A stretch of 64,000 nucleotides of DNA, taken from contig NZ_CABPSB010000007.1 in NCBI RefSeq assembly GCF_902459655.1, positions 1 through 64,000 on the forward strand. Reading direction: 5' to 3'. A program made the translations under genes and the position numbers. Position 1 is the stretch's first letter; every line of letters starts with the position of its first letter. The notes below the pieces were generated by a model, which had not been told where the DNA came from, did no database searches, and was given only the letters and a program-made list of their open reading frames with translations. This DNA comes from Pandoraea anhela (GTDB taxonomy: Bacteria > Pseudomonadota > Gammaproteobacteria > Burkholderiales > Burkholderiaceae). This document shows, piece after piece, positions 18,414 to 27,989 of this stretch.

Positions 18414-20117
18414 TTACTGATTCTGGCTGTCCAGCTTGGCCTTGAGCAGGGCACCGAGGTTCGTGGTGCCGCTCGCTGCCGAGCTATCCGACGACATCTT
18501 GCTCATCGCTTCCTGTTGTTCGGCCGAATCCTTAGCCTTGATCGACAGGTTGATGTTGCGCGACTTGCGATCGATGTTGACGATCATGGCGTTGACGGCT
18601 TCGCCTTCCTTCAGCACGTTACGGGCATCTTCCACACGGTCGTGCGAGATTTCCGAAGCGCGGAGGTAGCCTTCCACGTCATCGCCCAGCGACACGACGG
18701 CGCCCTTCGGGTCGACGGCCTTGATGGTGCCGTCAACGATCGAGCCCTTGTCGTGAATCGCCACGAAGGTGTTGAACGGATCGCCTTCGAGCTGCTTGAT
18801 ACCCAGCGAAATGCGTTCCTTCTCGACGTCGATGCCCAGAACCACGGCTTCGACTTCGTCGCCCTTCTTGTACTTGCGAACGGCTTCTTCGCCGGCTTCG
18901 CTCCACGACAGGTCCGAGAGGTGGACCAGGCCGTCGATGCCGCCAGGCAGACCGATGAACACGCCGAAGTCGGTGATCGACTTGATTGCGCCCTTGATCT
19001 TGTCGCCCTTCTTGAAGTTGCGCGAGAAGTCATCCCACGGATTCGGCTTGCATTGCTTCATGCCGAGGCTGATACGACGACGGTCTTCGTCGATCTCGAG
19101 CACCATGACTTCGACTTCGTCGCCCAGCTGGACAACCTTGGTCGGGGCAACGTTCTTGTTGGTCCAGTCCATTTCCGACACGTGGACCAGGCCTTCGATG
19201 CCCGATTCCACTTCGACGAATGCGCCGTAGTCGGTAATGTTGGTGACCTTGCCGAACAGGCGGGTGCCTTGCGGGTAACGGCGAGCAATGCCTTCCCACG
19301 GATCTTCGCCGAGTTGCTTGACGCCCAGCGAGACGCGACCCTTTTCCTGATCGAACTTGAGGATCTTGGCGGTGACTTCCTGGCCAACCGACAGGACTTC
19401 GCTCGGGTGACGCACGCGACGCCATGCGATGTCGGTGATGTGCAGCAGACCGTCGATGCCGCCGAGGTCGACGAACGCACCGTAGTCGGTGATGTTCTTG
19501 ACCACGCCCTTGACGATCGCGCCTTCCTTGAGCGTTTCGAGCAGCTTGGCGCGCTCTTCGCCCTGGGTGGCTTCGATCACGGCGCGGCGCGACAGCACAA
19601 CGTTGTTGCGCTTGCGGTCGAGCTTGATGACCTTGAATTCGAGGGTCTTGCCTTCGTACGGGGTCGTGTCCTTGACCGGACGCGTATCAACCAGCGAACC
19701 CGGCAGGAATGCACGGATGCCGTTGACCATCACGGTCAGACCGCCCTTGACCTTGCCGGTGATCGTACCGGTCACGAGGTCGCCCGATTCGAGGGCCTTT
19801 TCCAGTTGCAGCCACGAGGCCAGACGCTTGGCCTTGTCGCGCGACAGCACGGTGTCGCCGTAGCCGTTTTCCAGGGCGTCGATCGCCACGGAAACGAAAT
19901 CGCCGGCCTGAACTTCGACCTCGCCCTGATCGTTCAGGAATTCTTCGATGGGGATGTACGCTTCGGACTTGAGGCCGGCGTTGACGACCACGAAGTTGTG
20001 GTCAACCCGAACGACTTCAGCGCTGATGACTTCACCAGCACGCATGTCTTGACGGGAGAGCGACTCTTCGAAAAGCGCCGCGAAAGATTCGTTGGTCGAG
20101 GTTTGCAGGTCGGACAT
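18414..20117 (-). CDS. rpsA: 30S ribosomal protein S1
   Basis: A 567-residue protein with six S1 RNA-binding modules, the later ones marked by repeats such as [37 protein letters not shown] and [19 protein letters not shown]. It recruits mRNA leaders to the 30S subunit. The start at 20117 lacks a clear Shine-Dalgarno sequence, as is usual for rpsA, whose translation is autoregulated. The gene lies between cmk and ihfB, a classic operon. Confidence 0.97.
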   Translation of the reverse strand: MSDLQTSTNESFAALFEESLSRQDMRAGEVISAEVVRVDHNFVVVNAGLKSEAYIPIEEFLNDQGEVEVQAGDFVSVAIDALENGYGDTVLSRDKAKRLASWLQLEKALESGDLVTGTITGKVKGGLTVMVNGIRAFLPGSLVDTRPVKDTTPYEGKTLEFKVIKLDRKRNNVVLSRRAVIEATQGEERAKLLETLKEGAIVKGVVKNITDYGAFVDLGGIDGLLHITDIAWRRVRHPSEVLSVGQEVTAKILKFDQEKGRVSLGVKQLGEDPWEGIARRYPQGTRLFGKVTNITDYGAFVEVESGIEGLVHVSEMDWTNKNVAPTKVVQLGDEVEVMVLEIDEDRRRISLGMKQCKPNPWDDFSRNFKKGDKIKGAIKSITDFGVFIGLPGGIDGLVHLSDLSWSEAGEEAVRKYKKGDEVEAVVLGIDVEKERISLGIKQLEGDPFNTFVAIHDKGSIVDGTIKAVDPKGAVVSLGDDVEGYLRASEISHDRVEDARNVLKEGEAVNAMIVNIDRKSRNINLSIKAKDSAEQQEAMSKMSSDSSAASGTTNLGALLKAKLDSQNQ

Positions 20118-20230
20118 AAAAGTGGATTACGCCGCTGACGTCCGTCACCCGAGGGGGGCTGACGATAACGCACAACGGTTGGGTTAAAGGTTAAACAAAG
20201 CCATGCCGGGTGACTGCATGAAACACCCGG

Positions 20231-20926
20231 TCAGGCGCCTTGCGGGTACTGCACTTGCGCGAACCATTCGAGCACCTGAGCCACCGCCTGATCGACGTTG
20301 AGCCCCGATGTGTCGAGTACCCGCGCACCCTCTGCTGGCCGCAGCGGCGCTTCGGCACGGGTACGATCCCGCGCATCACGCGCCTCAAGATCCAGCATGA
20401 GACTGTCTATGTTAGCAGAAAATCCTTTTTCTATCAATTGCTTATACCGCCTCTCAGCACGCGCCTGTGGCGTGGCGGTCAAAAACACTTTCAAATCGGC
20501 TTCCGGGAAGATCACCGTCCCCATGTCGCGACCGTCCGCCACCAGCCCCGGCGCGGTCTTGAAGCCCCGCTGGAGCGCCATGAGCGCTTGCCGCACCGCC
20601 TTGTGCACCGCAATGCTGGATGCCCGGTTGCCGATCGCCTCGGCCCGGATCGCATCGGTCACATCCTCGCCCGCCAGCCAGATACGCTGATCGCGGAAAC
20701 GCACATCGAGGGTTTCCGCAAGCACGGCCAGCGCGCCGACATCGTCCGGATCGATCCCATGGCGAGCGCTCGCCAGCGCGGTCAGCCGGTAAAGCGCCCC
20801 GCTGTCGAGGTAATGAAACCCCAGTTCGTCGGCCACACGGTGCGCCACCGTACCTTTACCGGATGCCGTCGGTCCATCCACCGTAATGACCGGAATCGAG
20901 TCGTCCACCACCGTCAAATCAGGCAT
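20231..20926 (-). CDS. cmk: Cytidylate kinase
   Basis: A 231-residue P-loop kinase phosphorylating CMP and dCMP. Motifs are the Walker A GPTASGKG at 18-25, YLDSGALYR and [11 protein letters not shown]. The start is ambiguous: the ATG at 20926 has AAGGA only two bases away, an ATG at 20953 has no site, and a TTG nine bases inside would be at ideal spacing. It heads the cmk-rpsA-ihfB operon and is divergent from mntH, with a Fur-like palindrome in the shared upstream region. Confidence 0.93.
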   Translation of the reverse strand: MPDLTVVDDSIPVITVDGPTASGKGTVAHRVADELGFHYLDSGALYRLTALASARHGIDPDDVGALAVLAETLDVRFRDQRIWLAGEDVTDAIRAEAIGNRASSIAVHKAVRQALMALQRGFKTAPGLVADGRDMGTVIFPEADLKVFLTATPQARAERRYKQLIEKGFSANIDSLMLDLEARDARDRTRAEAPLRPAEGARVLDTSGLNVDQAVAQVLEWFAQVQYPQGA

Positions 20927-20971
20927 TCCTTCGTCTCTGTCTATCGAACACATTGAAAAATAAAACTTCCC

Positions 20972-21000
20972 ATCTAAATAATAATGATTATCATTTAGAT
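20972..21000. promoter_or_regulatory. Fur/Mur-box-like palindrome upstream of mntH
   Basis: A 29-base dyad, 26 of 29 positions symmetric, has outer arms ATCTAAAT / ATTTAGAT around AATAATGATTATC. The internal 19-mer matches the Fur consensus GATAATGATAATCATTATC at 14 of 19 positions by my count. It ends 37 bases before the mntH ATG and lies 46 bases from the cmk start, so it could serve as operator for both directions. Confidence 0.65.
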
Positions 21001-21037
21001 ATAGGCGCTATTTGCGTCGCCGGAAGGTGTGACTGCC

Positions 21038-22363
21038 ATGCAAAGCCGCGATTATCCCTTAGCCGCCCCCGAATGGGTGCCGCCGCCCGATCCGCAAAAC
21101 GGGACGCCGCGCCGTGCGCAGCGCTGGATGGGGTTTGCCGGGGCGGGAACGCTCATCGCCGTCGGCTATATGGATCCGGGCAACTGGGCCACGGCGATCG
21201 CGGGAGGCGCCCGCTATGGCTACACGCTGCTGAGCGTGGTGCTGCTCTCGAGCGTCATGGCGTTGTTGTTGCAATGGTTGGCGGCACGCGTCGGTCTGGT
21301 GACCGGGCGCGATCTCGCGCAACTCTCACGTGACCAGTATAGCCGCCGCACTTCCCTGGCGTTATGGGGGCTTTGCGAGATCGCCATCATCGCCTGCGAT
21401 CTGGCCGAAATCATCGGCAGCGCCGTCGCCCTGCAATTGCTGTTCGGCCTGTCGCTGCCGGTCGGTGTCGTGCTCGCCGGCGCGCTTGCCTTTGCCATGC
21501 TGGGCCTTCAAGGTTTTGGACAGCGCCGCCTGGAAGGCGCCGTCGCGGCCCTGATCCTGCTCACTGCCGGCTGCTTCGCAGCCCAACTGGCACTGGCCAA
21601 TCCCGACTGGGGCGCGGCCATCTCCGGGCTGCGGCCGCGCAGCGAAATCGTCTCTCAGGCGGGCATGCTCTGGCTGGCGGTCGGTATTCTCGGCGCCACG
21701 GTAATGCCGCATAACCTGTACCTTCACTCCGCCTTGCTTCGCATGCGTGGCGAGGCGATGCCAGAACGCACGCCGTCCACGATGCATCAGGCGCTGCGGA
21801 CAACCCAGTGGGACACCACGCTCTCGCTCGGCTTCGCCTTCCTCATCAACGCGGCGCTGCTGATCCTCGCTGCGGCCGTGTTTCACGCCAGTGGCAATAC
21901 CACCGTGGAATCGCTTGGCGATGCGCACAAGTTGCTCACACCGCTACTCGGCAGTCAATGGGCGGGCGTCATGTTCGCGGCCGCCCTGCTCGCCTGCGGC
22001 CTGAACTCCACCGTGACAGCCACGCTCGCCGGTCAGGTCACGATGGAAGGCTTTCTGAATATGCGTATGAAGCCATGGCAGCGCGCGCTCATCACCCGCG
22101 GGCTGGCATTGGTTCCGGCATTGCTGATCGTCGGCCACGGCGGCGACGCGCAGACCACTAACCTGCTGATTTTCAGTCAGGTAGTGCTCAGTCTCCAATT
22201 ACCGTTTGCCGTCATTCCCCTCGTGCGGTTTGCTGGCGATGCAACGCTGATGGGCCAATGGCGCGTTCGCGGCGCGTTGCTCACGACGGCATGGCTCATC
22301 GCCGCCGCCATCGTCCTGCTCAATGGCGTATTGCTCTGGCAAACGATGACGGGACAGGCGTGA
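21038..22363 (+). CDS. mntH: Nramp-family divalent metal (manganese) transporter
   Basis: A 441-residue proton-coupled Mn(II)/Fe(II) importer of the inner membrane with about 11 helices. The signature metal-site motifs DPGN (46-49, in GYMDPGNWATA) and MPHNLYLH (223-230) are intact. A GTG at 21029 is also possible, but GGAAGG spacing favours the ATG at 21038. It is a lone rightward gene inside a leftward block. The Fur/Mur-like operator suggests metal-dependent repression. Confidence 0.93.
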   Translation: MQSRDYPLAAPEWVPPPDPQNGTPRRAQRWMGFAGAGTLIAVGYMDPGNWATAIAGGARYGYTLLSVVLLSSVMALLLQWLAARVGLVTGRDLAQLSRDQYSRRTSLALWGLCEIAIIACDLAEIIGSAVALQLLFGLSLPVGVVLAGALAFAMLGLQGFGQRRLEGAVAALILLTAGCFAAQLALANPDWGAAISGLRPRSEIVSQAGMLWLAVGILGATVMPHNLYLHSALLRMRGEAMPERTPSTMHQALRTTQWDTTLSLGFAFLINAALLILAAAVFHASGNTTVESLGDAHKLLTPLLGSQWAGVMFAAALLACGLNSTVTATLAGQVTMEGFLNMRMKPWQRALITRGLALVPALLIVGHGGDAQTTNLLIFSQVVLSLQLPFAVIPLVRFAGDATLMGQWRVRGALLTTAWLIAAAIVLLNGVLLWQTMTGQA

Positions 22364-22396
22364 GGATCGCCTGAGGATACCTTGCAGGCGCTTGCC

Positions 22397-22443
22397 GGCC
22401 CGATGCAGCCCCGTGCGAGATCGGCACAGGACTGCATCGGGCC
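22397..22443. terminator. Long inverted repeat between convergent mntH and aroA
   Basis: A perfect 12-base inverted repeat (GGCCCGATGCAG / CTGCATCGGGCC) encloses a 23-base loop with its own GTGC/GCAC pairing. It lies exactly between the two convergent genes. Without a U-run, it probably acts as a bidirectional hairpin barrier. Confidence 0.6.
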
Positions 22444-22461
22444 CTGCCGATATCGCGCAAA

Positions 22462-23784
22462 TTACGAGGCGACGCGCGAGAACTCGGCGAAGTAAGTCGG
22501 AAACGTCTTGGCAACGCACTTCGGATCATTGATCGTCACGGGCACACCGCCGAGACTCACCAGCGAGAAGCACATCGCCATACGGTGATCGTCATAGGTG
22601 TCGATCGCCGCGTTAGGCGTCAGCGCGGCCGGCGGCGTCACGCGCAGATAGTCCGCCCCCTCCTCCACTGTCGCCCCGACCTTGCGCAACTCGATAGCCA
22701 TCGCCGCCAATCGGTCCGTTTCCTTCACACGCCAGCTCGCAATATTGCGTAGCGTCGTAGTCCCGTCGGCAAACAGCGCCGCCACGGCAATCGTCATCGC
22801 CGCATCCGGAATGTGATTGAAGTCCATATCCAGCGCGCGCAGCTTGCCGGTGGGCGTATCGATGCCATGGACTTCGATGGCGTCTTCGTGCAGCGTCACG
22901 CGGGCTCCCATTGCAGCGAGGGCGTCGACGAAACGCACATCGCCCTGAATGCTGTCACGCCCCACCCCTTCGACGCGCAAAGGACCTCCCCCGATCGCAC
23001 CCGCCGCAAGGAAATACGATGCCGACGAGGCATCGCCTTCCACACGAATCTCGCCCGGGCTACGGTACTTGGCGCCCGCAGAGTCGGCGGCAGGCAGCGT
23101 GAATCGCGACCAGCCGTCCTGACGCACGTCGATGCCGAATCGGCGCAGCAGTCGCAGCGTGATGTCGATATACGGCTTGGAAATCAGCTCGCCGTCAACC
23201 TCGACAACGATTTCCCCCGTCTCTGACGGCAACAGCGGCAACGTGAGCAGCAAAGCCGTCAGGAACTGACTCGAGACATCACCACGAACGCGAATCGGCG
23301 TGGCAGGCGCCTTCACATCAGAGGGCTTGATATGCAGCGGCGGATATCCCGCGTTACCGAGATACTCGATCTGCGCGCCAAGCTGGCGCAGACCGTCGAC
23401 CAGATCCCCGATCGGACGCTCGTGCATGCGCGCCACCCCCGACACCTCGTAGTCGCCGTGGCTCAGCGACAACGCTGCCGTCAGCGGACGAATCGCCGTA
23501 CCCGCATTCCCCATGAACAGCTTCGCCGCTTTCACGGGAAACACGCCGCCACAGCCTTCGACGATAAAGTCACGCGAGTCGCCGACCTGCGTGCATTTGA
23601 CGCCAAGCGCCGCGAGCGCGTCGAGCATGACCTGCGTGTCGTCCGACGCCAGCAGTTCGCGCACGCGAGTCGTGCCGCGTGAGAGCGCAGCGAGCAACAA
23701 CACACGGTTCGAGATGCTTTTCGAGCCGGGCAGTCGAAGCGTGCCTTCGGCGTGGCCGTACGGGCCGAGATCGAGCGTTTCCAT
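22462..23784 (-). CDS. aroA: 3-phosphoshikimate 1-carboxyvinyltransferase (EPSP synthase)
   Basis: A 440-residue shikimate-pathway enzyme joining phosphoenolpyruvate to shikimate-3-phosphate. [10 protein letters not shown] (18-27) carries the substrate lysine, [13 protein letters not shown] is the class I PEP-binding loop, and RVKETDRL is the second signature. The class I loop predicts ordinary glyphosate sensitivity. Its ATG shares one base with the tyrA stop (TAATG), so the two are tightly coupled; in some relatives they are fused. Confidence 0.96.
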   Translation of the reverse strand: METLDLGPYGHAEGTLRLPGSKSISNRVLLLAALSRGTTRVRELLASDDTQVMLDALAALGVKCTQVGDSRDFIVEGCGGVFPVKAAKLFMGNAGTAIRPLTAALSLSHGDYEVSGVARMHERPIGDLVDGLRQLGAQIEYLGNAGYPPLHIKPSDVKAPATPIRVRGDVSSQFLTALLLTLPLLPSETGEIVVEVDGELISKPYIDITLRLLRRFGIDVRQDGWSRFTLPAADSAGAKYRSPGEIRVEGDASSASYFLAAGAIGGGPLRVEGVGRDSIQGDVRFVDALAAMGARVTLHEDAIEVHGIDTPTGKLRALDMDFNHIPDAAMTIAVAALFADGTTTLRNIASWRVKETDRLAAMAIELRKVGATVEEGADYLRVTPPAALTPNAAIDTYDDHRMAMCFSLVSLGGVPVTINDPKCVAKTFPTYFAEFSRVAS

Positions 23785-24656
23785 TACTTTTCCTGTTGCT
23801 TGGCCCAGTCCGTTCGCGCCTGGCTGGTGCGGGCGAACACGGCCTCGAGACCGGCGCCGTCGCCGGCATCGATCAATTCACGTAGCGAGCCGAGCGTGGC
23901 GAGATAGCCATCGAGTTCGGCCAGCAATGCATCGCGATTTGCCACGCAGATGTCGCGCCACATTTCCGGATTCGACGCGGCGATGCGCGTGAAATCGCGA
24001 AAGCCGCCGCCGGCGAACCCGAACTTCTGCGCAGCATCGGGAGCGTCGAGAATCTGTGCGATCAGCGCATACGACAGCACGTGGGGCAGATGACTGACCG
24101 ATGCAAACACGCGGTCATGTTGCGTCTCCGTCATTTCGGAAACACGCGCGCCTGTCGCTTCCCACATCGCACGCACGCGAGCAACGTCTTCGCTTCGATT
24201 GCCCGCTTGAGGGCAGAGCACGACGCGGCGGTCACGATAGAGATCGACCTTCGCCGCATCCACGCCCGACAACTCTGCACCGGCAATGGGATGCCCCGGC
24301 ACGAAACGCCATGCGTCGTCGCCCAGCGCCGAGCGCGCTGCGGCGACCGCGTCCGTCTTCGTGCTGCCCGCATCGGTCACGATGGTGTGACCTTCCAGAT
24401 AAGGGCGAATGGCCGCGAGCAACGCAGGGGTTTGCGCGACCGGTGCGGCCAGCAGGACGATGTCGGCGCCGGCGACGGCATCCGCCATCGAGGTCGCCGC
24501 CCGGTCGATCACGCCGAGTTCGCATGCGCGCGCGAGCGACGACTCGGTGCGCCCCACGCCCACGATTTCTTTCACGGCACCGGCCGCTTTGAGCGCACGC
24601 GCGAGCGAGCCGCCGATCAGACCGACGCCGCAGATAACGAGCTTATTCAGACTCAT
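23784..24656 (-). CDS. tyrA: Prephenate dehydrogenase
   Basis: A 290-residue NAD(P)-dependent enzyme making 4-hydroxyphenylpyruvate or tyrosine from prephenate or arogenate. The N-terminal nucleotide fold reads [17 protein letters not shown], and [15 protein letters not shown] and the conserved His and Arg of the catalytic core follow. It lacks a chorismate mutase domain, which is carried by PheA here. It is 19 bases downstream of pheA and overlaps aroA by one base. A hisC copy often found between pheA and tyrA in Burkholderia is absent. Confidence 0.94.
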   Translation of the reverse strand: MSLNKLVICGVGLIGGSLARALKAAGAVKEIVGVGRTESSLARACELGVIDRAATSMADAVAGADIVLLAAPVAQTPALLAAIRPYLEGHTIVTDAGSTKTDAVAAARSALGDDAWRFVPGHPIAGAELSGVDAAKVDLYRDRRVVLCPQAGNRSEDVARVRAMWEATGARVSEMTETQHDRVFASVSHLPHVLSYALIAQILDAPDAAQKFGFAGGGFRDFTRIAASNPEMWRDICVANRDALLAELDGYLATLGSLRELIDAGDGAGLEAVFARTSQARTDWAKQQEK

Positions 24657-24675
24657 GGTGTCTTGCTCCCCGGCG

Positions 24676-25788
24676 TCATGCGGAACGCGGGTACGAGCCG
24701 AGCACCTTGCAGTAGGCCGCGTTCTGCCGAAGCGCTTCGAGCGCCTTGGCGACGTTCGGATCGTCGCGATGCCCTTCGAAGTCGACGTAGAAGTAATACT
24801 CCCACGCCCCGCTCTTGGCCGGACGCGACTCGAAGCGTGTCATCGACACGCCGTTATTCGCCAACGGCTCGAGCAATGCGACGACCGCGCCGGCGCGGTT
24901 CGGCACCGAGAGAATCAGCGAGGTTTGATCGCGTCCGCTGGGTGCTGCATCCTGCGTTCCGATCACGACGAAACGCGTGCGATTGTGCGGGTCGTCCTGC
25001 ACATGCGAAAACGCGATCTGCAAGCCGTATTGGGTGGCCGCCGACTCACCGGCAATCGCGGCGATGGTGGGGTCCGCAGCCGCCATGCGCGCCGCTTCGG
25101 CGTTGCTCGACACGGCCTGACGTTCAAGCTGCGGGAAGTGTGCCGTCAGCCAGTGCTGGCATTGGGCAAGCGACTGCGCGTGCGAACAGATACGCGTCAC
25201 GCCATCGAGCGCCCCCGAACGGGACATCAGGTTATGGTGAATCGGCAACGCCACCTCACCGCCGATCGTCAGCGGGCTTTGCAGCAACAAATCGAGCGTG
25301 CGCGACACAACGCCTTCGGTCGAGTTTTCGACCGGCACCACGCCAAAGTCCGCGCTACCGGCCTCAACGGCACGGAACACTTCGTCCAGCGACGGGCATG
25401 GCAGGCCCTTCACGCTCTGACCGAAATAGTTCAGCGCCGCTTGCTCGCTGTAGGTACCCGCCGGGCCAAGATAGGCGACGGTCATCACCTTTTCCAGCGC
25501 ACGACTGGCCGACATGATCTCGCGCCAGATGGACGCCAGATTGTCGCCGTACAACGGGCCGTCATTGGCTTGTTGCAGACGCGAAATCACCTGCAACTCG
25601 CGCTCGGGCCGAAACACCGGCGCACCAAAGCGCTTCTTGACCTCGCCCACTTCAAGGGCGATGGCGGCACGTTGATTGAGCAGCTTGAGCAGTTGCGCAT
25701 CGATGGCATCGATTTTTTCGCGCAAGGGGCGCAGCGATGCGTTCAGATCGTCTTCCATGGAGCGTATTGTCTTCTTGCTATGTGACAT
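24676..25788 (-). CDS. pheA: Bifunctional chorismate mutase / prephenate dehydratase
   Basis: A 370-residue P-protein for phenylalanine synthesis. An AroQ-type mutase domain (about 15-105, LREKIDAIDAQLLKLLNQR) comes first. The prephenate dehydratase domain (about 108-285) has LGPAGTYSEQAALNYF and PVENSTEGVV. The C-terminal ACT domain carries ESRP, part of the Phe feedback site. The ATG at 25788 has GAGGTG at reasonable spacing; the Met at 25758 also fits the family N-terminus. Confidence 0.95.
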   Translation of the reverse strand: MSHSKKTIRSMEDDLNASLRPLREKIDAIDAQLLKLLNQRAAIALEVGEVKKRFGAPVFRPERELQVISRLQQANDGPLYGDNLASIWREIMSASRALEKVMTVAYLGPAGTYSEQAALNYFGQSVKGLPCPSLDEVFRAVEAGSADFGVVPVENSTEGVVSRTLDLLLQSPLTIGGEVALPIHHNLMSRSGALDGVTRICSHAQSLAQCQHWLTAHFPQLERQAVSSNAEAARMAAADPTIAAIAGESAATQYGLQIAFSHVQDDPHNRTRFVVIGTQDAAPSGRDQTSLILSVPNRAGAVVALLEPLANNGVSMTRFESRPAKSGAWEYYFYVDFEGHRDDPNVAKALEALRQNAAYCKVLGSYPRSA

Positions 25789-25845
25789 GGTCAGGCACCT
25801 CGCGGCGTAACATCGTCAAGACATCGCGCCGGCCGTGCGCCCTCG

Positions 25846-26958
25846 TCAGCCGTGGCTGCGCTCGAATTCGCGCAGATAGTCGACCAGCGCCTCGACGCCG
25901 GCAAGCGGCATTGCGTTGTAGATCGAGGCGCGCATGCCTCCCACGGACTTGTGGCCCTTGAGTTGCAGCAGGCCGCGCTCTCGAGCACCAGCCAGGAATG
26001 TTTCGTTCAATGCGTCGTCGTGCAGGAAGAACGGCACGTTCATGCGCGAGCGGCAATCCGGCGCGACTGACGTGCGGTAAAAATCGCTGCCGTCGAGGAA
26101 ACCGTACAACAGCTCCGCCTTCGCCTTGTTCACGGCGTCCATGGCGGCAAGACCGCCCTGGCGTTTAAGCCATTGGAACACGAGTCCCGCGATGTAGATT
26201 GCGTATGTCGGCGGTGTGTTGTACATCGAATCGTTATCTGCGACCGTCTTCCAGTCGAACGCGCTCGGCGTGAACGGCAACGCACGGCCGAGCAGGTCGT
26301 CGCGCACGATCACCACCGTCAGTCCCGACGGCCCGATGTTCTTCTGGGCACCGCCGTACATCACGCCGAACTTCGACACGTCCATCGGGCGCGAAAGAAT
26401 GTGCGAGGAAACATCGGCGACCAGCGGCACGTCCGGCAACCCGGCGGCGGCGAGATCCGGCGTCCAGAAATACTCGACGCCGTGAATCGTTTCATTCGTG
26501 CAAATGTGAACGTAAGCCGGATCCTTCGAGAGCTTCCACTCGTCGATCTGCGGCAACCGCGTGAAATTCTCCGCTTCGGTACTCGCTGCGATATTGACGT
26601 CGCAATACTTGCGCGCTTCCTTTTGCGACTTCACCGACCACGAGCCGGTCACGACGTAATCGGCCGTACGGCGTTCGTTGGCACGGGCGCCACCGAGCAG
26701 GTTCATCGGAATGATCGCGTTCTCTGCGAGCGCACCGCCCTGCATGAAGAGAATCCGGTAGTTGTCCGGCACGGCAAGCAGTTCGCGCAGATCGGCTTGC
26801 GCCTGCGCCAGGATGCTCATGAACTCGCGGCCGCGATGGCTCATCTCCATCACGCCCATGCCGGCACCATGCCAGTCCAGCATTTCCTCAGCCGCCTGAC
26901 GGAGTACCTCCTCGGGCAACGCCGCCGGACCGGCGGAAAAATTGAAAGCGCGCGTCAT
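25846..26958 (-). CDS. serC: Phosphoserine aminotransferase
   Basis: A 370-residue PLP enzyme for serine (3-phosphohydroxypyruvate) and pyridoxine synthesis. The PLP lysine is Lys206 in [11 protein letters not shown], and the N-terminus [11 protein letters not shown] is diagnostic. It heads serC-pheA-tyrA-aroA. No Shine-Dalgarno sequence precedes the ATG. A strong hairpin followed by TTTTACT lies 21 bases upstream, so expression may be controlled in the leader. Confidence 0.96.
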   Translation of the reverse strand: MTRAFNFSAGPAALPEEVLRQAAEEMLDWHGAGMGVMEMSHRGREFMSILAQAQADLRELLAVPDNYRILFMQGGALAENAIIPMNLLGGARANERRTADYVVTGSWSVKSQKEARKYCDVNIAASTEAENFTRLPQIDEWKLSKDPAYVHICTNETIHGVEYFWTPDLAAAGLPDVPLVADVSSHILSRPMDVSKFGVMYGGAQKNIGPSGLTVVIVRDDLLGRALPFTPSAFDWKTVADNDSMYNTPPTYAIYIAGLVFQWLKRQGGLAAMDAVNKAKAELLYGFLDGSDFYRTSVAPDCRSRMNVPFFLHDDALNETFLAGARERGLLQLKGHKSVGGMRASIYNAMPLAGVEALVDYLREFERSHG

Positions 26959-26979
26959 AGTGGTTTTGCAGCAGTAAAA

Positions 26980-27026
26980 GTGAAACGCAAGCCGGCGGAT
27001 ATTGACCCGTGCGGCTTGCGTTTCAC
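26980..27026 (-). promoter_or_regulatory. Terminator-like hairpin in the serC leader
   Basis: A perfect 14-base inverted repeat (GTGAAACGCAAGCC / GGCTTGCGTTTCAC, 19-base loop) is followed on the minus strand by TTTTACTG and then the serC ATG. It looks like an intrinsic terminator placed inside the 5' leader, which would suit attenuation or merely insulation from the gene upstream. Confidence 0.5.
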
Positions 27027-27199
27027 GTCTTGCGAGGACTCGCGATGTGCCGGGATTCCCGGCCGAGCGGCGGCGGCAAAGACCAACTATACCGCCAGTT
27101 AGCCTTTAAGTGCGGGCGCAGGCCGTAATTCCGGCGCGCGATGATCATTTTACGGAAAATTCCGAGCAGAACCTGCCGGCAAACCTCTCGAATGCAAAA

Positions 27200-27231
27200 T
27201 GGCCGTTTGCGATCTCTCGCAAACGGCCATG
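27200..27231 (-). terminator. Rho-independent terminator after the DUF2059 gene
   Basis: The stem ATGGCCGTTTGCGA / TCGCAAACGGCCAT with a 4-base loop is followed on the minus strand by TTTTGCATT. It begins about 30 bases beyond the DUF2059 stop. Confidence 0.85.
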
Positions 27232-27260
27232 ATCGGCGAATCCCCGAGGGGCCGGCCGGA

Positions 27261-27848
27261 TTACTTCTTGGCCGGCGCCTTCGGTGCCGACTTGGCGGCC
27301 GCAGCGATTTCGGCGTCAGCTTGCTTGCTGGTCGCGTCGATCGATTGCGGCATGTACTTCTGCATCAGACCGCCAACCACTTCCTGGCCGACCTGATCCT
27401 GCACCTTGATGTACTTCTGGCCGACCGCGCTCTTGTAGAACGTCGTCAGACCCTTGATTTCGTCGGTCGTGTAGAACTTGCCGTACGCATTGTATTGCGC
27501 CTGGACGGCGTCGTTCTTGAAACCGTCGGTCGTGAAGACCTTGCCGGCGCCGTCGACCAGCTTCTGCACCGAATTCTGTTGCAGGGTCGGAACGATCGCC
27601 TGCTTCTGGGCATCGGTCAACGTCTTGTTTTCGACCAGTTGGCGCTCGAGCACTTGCGGAGCCAGTTGCTTGGCTTGCCCTTGTGCGCCCTCACCGATAG
27701 CGGCCACGAGCTTGTTCGCGTCGATGGCGTCCAGCAGTTCCTTGATGGCTGCCTTCTTGTCCGCGTCAAGCGGAGCGCTCTGCTGAGCCATTGCCATTGC
27801 CGGTGCTGCGAGCAGCAGCCACATCCACTTCTTGACGTTGCGTTGCAT
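27261..27848 (-). CDS. DUF2059 domain exported protein
   Basis: A 195-residue secreted protein of unknown function. The signal peptide is MQRNVKKWMWLLLAAPAMAMA, followed by a mostly helical DUF2059 domain (TDEIKGLTTFYKSAVGQKYI near residue 130). The C-terminus is rich in Ala and Lys. DUF2059 proteins are found between gyrA and serC in related genera; function is not established. The frame runs open to 27956, but the ATG at 27848 has GGAG and starts at the signal peptide. Confidence 0.8.
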   Translation of the reverse strand: MQRNVKKWMWLLLAAPAMAMAQQSAPLDADKKAAIKELLDAIDANKLVAAIGEGAQGQAKQLAPQVLERQLVENKTLTDAQKQAIVPTLQQNSVQKLVDGAGKVFTTDGFKNDAVQAQYNAYGKFYTTDEIKGLTTFYKSAVGQKYIKVQDQVGQEVVGGLMQKYMPQSIDATSKQADAEIAAAAKSAPKAPAKK

Positions 27849-27989
27849 AGTAATAGTCACTCCAAAGTTCGTCGGTTTGCACCGACGATAAATAGATGCA
27901 TCCTCGCCTGGGCACTTCACTGCATCGGGCCAGATTCTACTGACTTTTCGGGGCAATGCACCCCTAGATTACATCGAGTTACGCCGGTA

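Noticed and set aside
17922-20138. A 738-codon forward open frame
   Set aside because: Antisense to ihfB and rpsA; no ribosome site and no recognisable domain.
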